DNA from: a virus
IMG/VR virus record: IMGVR_UViG_3300035670_001227
Span: 1 to 24,022 of that record
DNA length: 24,022 bases
Direction: 5' to 3' (one strand)
Positions 22,199-24,022 of this stretch are shown here, piece by piece; position 1 is the first letter of the stretch; every line of letters starts with the position of its first letter. Under the pieces are notes generated by a model, which saw only the letters and a program-made list of their open reading frames with translations, was not told where the DNA came from and did not search any database. A program made the translations under genes and the position numbers.

Positions 22199-23260
22199 GT
22201 GTCGTTACCCCGCATCAAAGAAGTTACCGTCCCTACAAGTACATCGGTCGTTCTGTGGTTTGATGGGCCTCTTGACCCAAGGGTGCCGGTTCCCGTGGAA
22301 AGTTTCACGGTAAACTACGGCAATTACGGGGTTTATAGTGTAACCTATTCCTCCGACACGATGGTTACTTTGGCCCTGGACTCGGGGCTGACACCTTGGG
22401 ACGAGGTTTTCGTTTCCTATGAGCCACCTTTAGACCTGAAGCAGTGCCTACGGGGACCTGTTCCTCCCACCGCAAACGACGTTGTTGTAAAGCGCAATGC
22501 GGTGCGTGCTTTCTACCGTGTTCCCGCAAGGAATCAACTCACTCCAGACGAAGGCACGGACGGATCGCAGGCAAAGTCCAACCTGGGATCAACTATCGGT
22601 GGATACGGGTTTCCCTACCAAAATCGAAACTCGGATCCCAAGTCAGCCAGTCCGGACGATTTCATCGTTGCTTACGGTTTGAAGGAAGCGATTCAACTCA
22701 CAAACATTGAAGATGCTTCGGCCACCACAGTAAATGTGGCCAAGCTGCGGATGGCTATCGAGGACGCCAACTCTCTGATTGACTCATACATCGAGCAATC
22801 TGGCAAAGCGGGAATGGTTCTCATTACGAGCAACCGTCGTCGCACTGCTCTGATTATTGCCCGATACTACCTTGACTCGGTTCGTCGTCGTGAAGATGTA
22901 AAATCCGACTACGAAACCGCACTGAAGCAAATTCAGGCAGAAATGCAAATGACTGCCATTCGTGCAGGTAACGGGGACTCTGCGATTGACACACCTGCCG
23001 GAATCATGCGGTCGTGGAGAACACCACAACGGTACAACGCCGTAAGCGGGAAAGGTTTGTCGGGTTTCACCACAGACTACGCCGGAGACCAGGGTGTTGA
23101 TTTTAGAGTAGGTTGGGGATCCATCGGTCAGAACAATAACGAAAATAATTGGATTACCGCAGCAAATCTGGATGAACTGACCGGTGGAACCCCTCAGATC
23201 TGGGAACCTACAGACTCCGGCGGTTGGTCTGTTGACGGAAGCCAAACCTGGGGACCCTGA
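22199..23260 (+). CDS. Ig-like domain fused to gp36/DUF1320 head-tail connector domain
   Basis: A 353-residue protein with two parts. Residues about 1-95 (IKEVTVPTSTSVVLWFDGPL, VNYGNYGVYSVTYSSDTMVT) resemble a SwmA/fibronectin-like beta sandwich. Residues about 155-260 match the Mu gp36 (DUF1320) connector domain: VAKLRMAIEDANSLIDSYI, then LITSNRRRTALIIARYYLD, a short RRREDVKSDYETALKQIQ helix and a final IRAG. Mu gp36 is only about 140 residues and lies in the head module; here it sits beyond the baseplate genes. The C-terminus (residues 280-353) is Gly/Trp/Asn-rich and resembles other gp36 tails. GTG 22199 has only AGGG about 11 bases upstream. The connector role follows from the domain; the role of the Ig-like part is unknown. 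Confidence 0.7.
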   Translation: MSLPRIKEVTVPTSTSVVLWFDGPLDPRVPVPVESFTVNYGNYGVYSVTYSSDTMVTLALDSGLTPWDEVFVSYEPPLDLKQCLRGPVPPTANDVVVKRNAVRAFYRVPARNQLTPDEGTDGSQAKSNLGSTIGGYGFPYQNRNSDPKSASPDDFIVAYGLKEAIQLTNIEDASATTVNVAKLRMAIEDANSLIDSYIEQSGKAGMVLITSNRRRTALIIARYYLDSVRRREDVKSDYETALKQIQAEMQMTAIRAGNGDSAIDTPAGIMRSWRTPQRYNAVSGKGLSGFTTDYAGDQGVDFRVGWGSIGQNNNENNWITAANLDELTGGTPQIWEPTDSGGWSVDGSQTWGP

Positions 23261-23276
23261 GGGTAAAACCAGTTAT
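23261..23276 (+). promoter_or_regulatory. Intergenic GGGTAAAA motif, copy 7
   Basis: GGGTAAAACCAGTTAT starts directly after the TGA of the connector-like gene and lies 32 bases before ATG 23293. A short echo, GGGTA, abuts that ATG. Confidence 0.5.
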
Positions 23277-23292
23277 AGTAAGTGTCCGGGTA

Positions 23293-23763
23293 ATGGCGTT
23301 CTCGTTCCCTCCGAATCCAAATGTTGGGCAGATTTACACCTCGAACGGTAAAACTTGGCGGTGGTCAGGCGTTCAGTGGACTGCCACGGTTGTTCCGACC
23401 TCTACTTCCGCCCCAGTAACGGTTAGTGTTTCTCCCCCTCCTAACCCTGTTCAGGGTTCACTCTGGTATGACAGTATCAATGCTGCCTTAAACATTTATT
23501 ACACCGACTTGAGTGGTGGGCAGTGGGTGAGCGTGGTTCCTTACCCCCAGGACACCATCACACAAAACGGAGGTGTCTTTGAGGGACCGGTTTACGCCCA
23601 GTACGAGATTCCAAATAACAGTGCTGCCTTTGCAACCGTGGGTTGGGTCAACGGTACACTAACCGCCTATTTAACGGCTGGTGGATATATGCGGGGGGGA
23701 GATGGGGTTACCATTAGCCCCACTGGTGAAATAGTTTCTATCGACTCCGGCATTATTATTTAA
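23293..23763 (+). CDS. Short tail fibre-like protein
   Basis: A 156-residue, Pro/Thr/Val/Tyr-rich beta protein. It opens with PPNPNVGQIYTSNGKTWRW and repeats the pattern in PPPNPVQGSLWYD followed by ALNIYYTDL, the P-x-x-G-x-(L/I)-(W/Y) turn found at the N-terminus of many phage fibre and receptor-binding proteins. The C-terminal part (GGYMRGGDGVTISPTGEI) looks like a fibre shaft end. It lies five bases before another fibre-like gene, so a fibre or fibre-adaptor role is likely. Confidence 0.6.
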   Translation: MAFSFPPNPNVGQIYTSNGKTWRWSGVQWTATVVPTSTSAPVTVSVSPPPNPVQGSLWYDSINAALNIYYTDLSGGQWVSVVPYPQDTITQNGGVFEGPVYAQYEIPNNSAAFATVGWVNGTLTAYLTAGGYMRGGDGVTISPTGEIVSIDSGIII

Positions 23764-23767
23764 CACC

Positions 23768-24022
23768 ATGGCAGCTTCTCTTCAAAATCTTCGTGCTATT
23801 GGCAGTGGCGTAGAGCCCCCTTCTCTTCTGCCAGGTCAAATCTGCTTCAACGTTACTGACAAGGTGATGTACGTCGGAGACGGTTCGGACGTAAAAACCT
23901 CTTTTGATGGGACTCAGGTTCCTGGCATGTCCGGGCTAGGCTGGTATTCCTTGCCGATGGACTTTGATGCCCTCAAAGGGTTCATGGTGGCCAACCCCCT
24001 TCATTACGGGGATAGCCCGTCT
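23768..24022 (+). CDS. Tail fibre-like protein, 3' partial
   Basis: Starts at ATG 23768 and stays open to the end of the window; 85 residues are visible. The start, LQNLRAIGSGVEPPSLLPGQ followed by ICFNVTDKVMYVGDGSDV, matches the widespread phage fibre N-terminal module in which L-x-P-G-(E/Q)-x-x-x-N precedes (L/M)-Y-V-G-D-G. It is probably the N-terminal, baseplate-proximal part of a larger receptor-binding or fibre protein. Its length and binding domain lie outside the window. Confidence 0.65.
   Translation, partial: MAASLQNLRAIGSGVEPPSLLPGQICFNVTDKVMYVGDGSDVKTSFDGTQVPGMSGLGWYSLPMDFDALKGFMVANPLHYGDSPS

Noticed and set aside
1-24022. tRNA genes, riboswitches, integrase, toxin-antitoxin or defence genes
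   Set aside because: Looked for in all gaps and on both strands; no cloverleaf or matching protein motifs seen. Gaps are too short except those described.

Overview
The window is a stretch of a tailed bacteriophage genome (Caudoviricetes, contractile-tailed myovirus type). It carries almost only virion genes, packed end to end on the + strand and interrupted by two free-standing GIY-YIG homing endonuclease genes. The host cannot be fixed from this sequence. A cyanobacterial host is compatible with the composition and style but unproven. The head genes are Mu-like: a DUF935/gp29-type portal, a gpI-type protease-scaffold, a gpF-like minor head protein, an HK97-fold capsid candidate and a gp36/DUF1320 domain. 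The tail genes are of general myovirus type: sheath, tube, gp25, a gp6-like Baseplate_J protein and a gp5-like OB-fold hub.

Layout. At 2-3712 is the 3' part of a very large tail sheath gene. It is followed by a small ribbon-helix-helix-like gene (3730-4011) and gp25 (4008-4385). The head block runs from 4429 to 10823: portal, protease-scaffold with long acidic repeats, gpF-like protein, decoration candidate and major capsid protein. A tail tube candidate follows (10852-11295), then the first homing endonuclease (11361-11876). The baseplate block spans 11901-21384: a small unknown gene, gp6-like protein, two large unknown wedge/fibre proteins, a disordered protein, the OB-fold hub and two small unknowns. 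The second homing endonuclease lies on the - strand (21473-22057). The window ends with an Ig-like/DUF1320 fusion gene, a short fibre-like gene and the 5' end of another fibre-like gene, cut by the window edge.

The most striking signal is not a gene. A motif with consensus GGGTAAAAMC followed by about three bases and TAA occurs in seven intergenic junctions. It always sits at or within two bases of the upstream stop codon and usually 29-43 bases before the next start. Genes behind it tend to lack a good Shine-Dalgarno sequence. Both homing endonuclease genes sit in junctions carrying this motif. Removing each one at a short flanking direct repeat (ACCGGGT; TGAG) restores the usual stop-plus-motif junction. 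Each endonuclease brings hairpins and terminators. In the first, the terminator hairpin also covers the only plausible ribosome binding site. I read the motif as a phage-specific promoter or processing element that also marks sites occupied by homing genes; this is inference.

No tRNA, CRISPR array, integrase, lysis or replication gene was found, and no gene-free stretch exceeds 300 bases.
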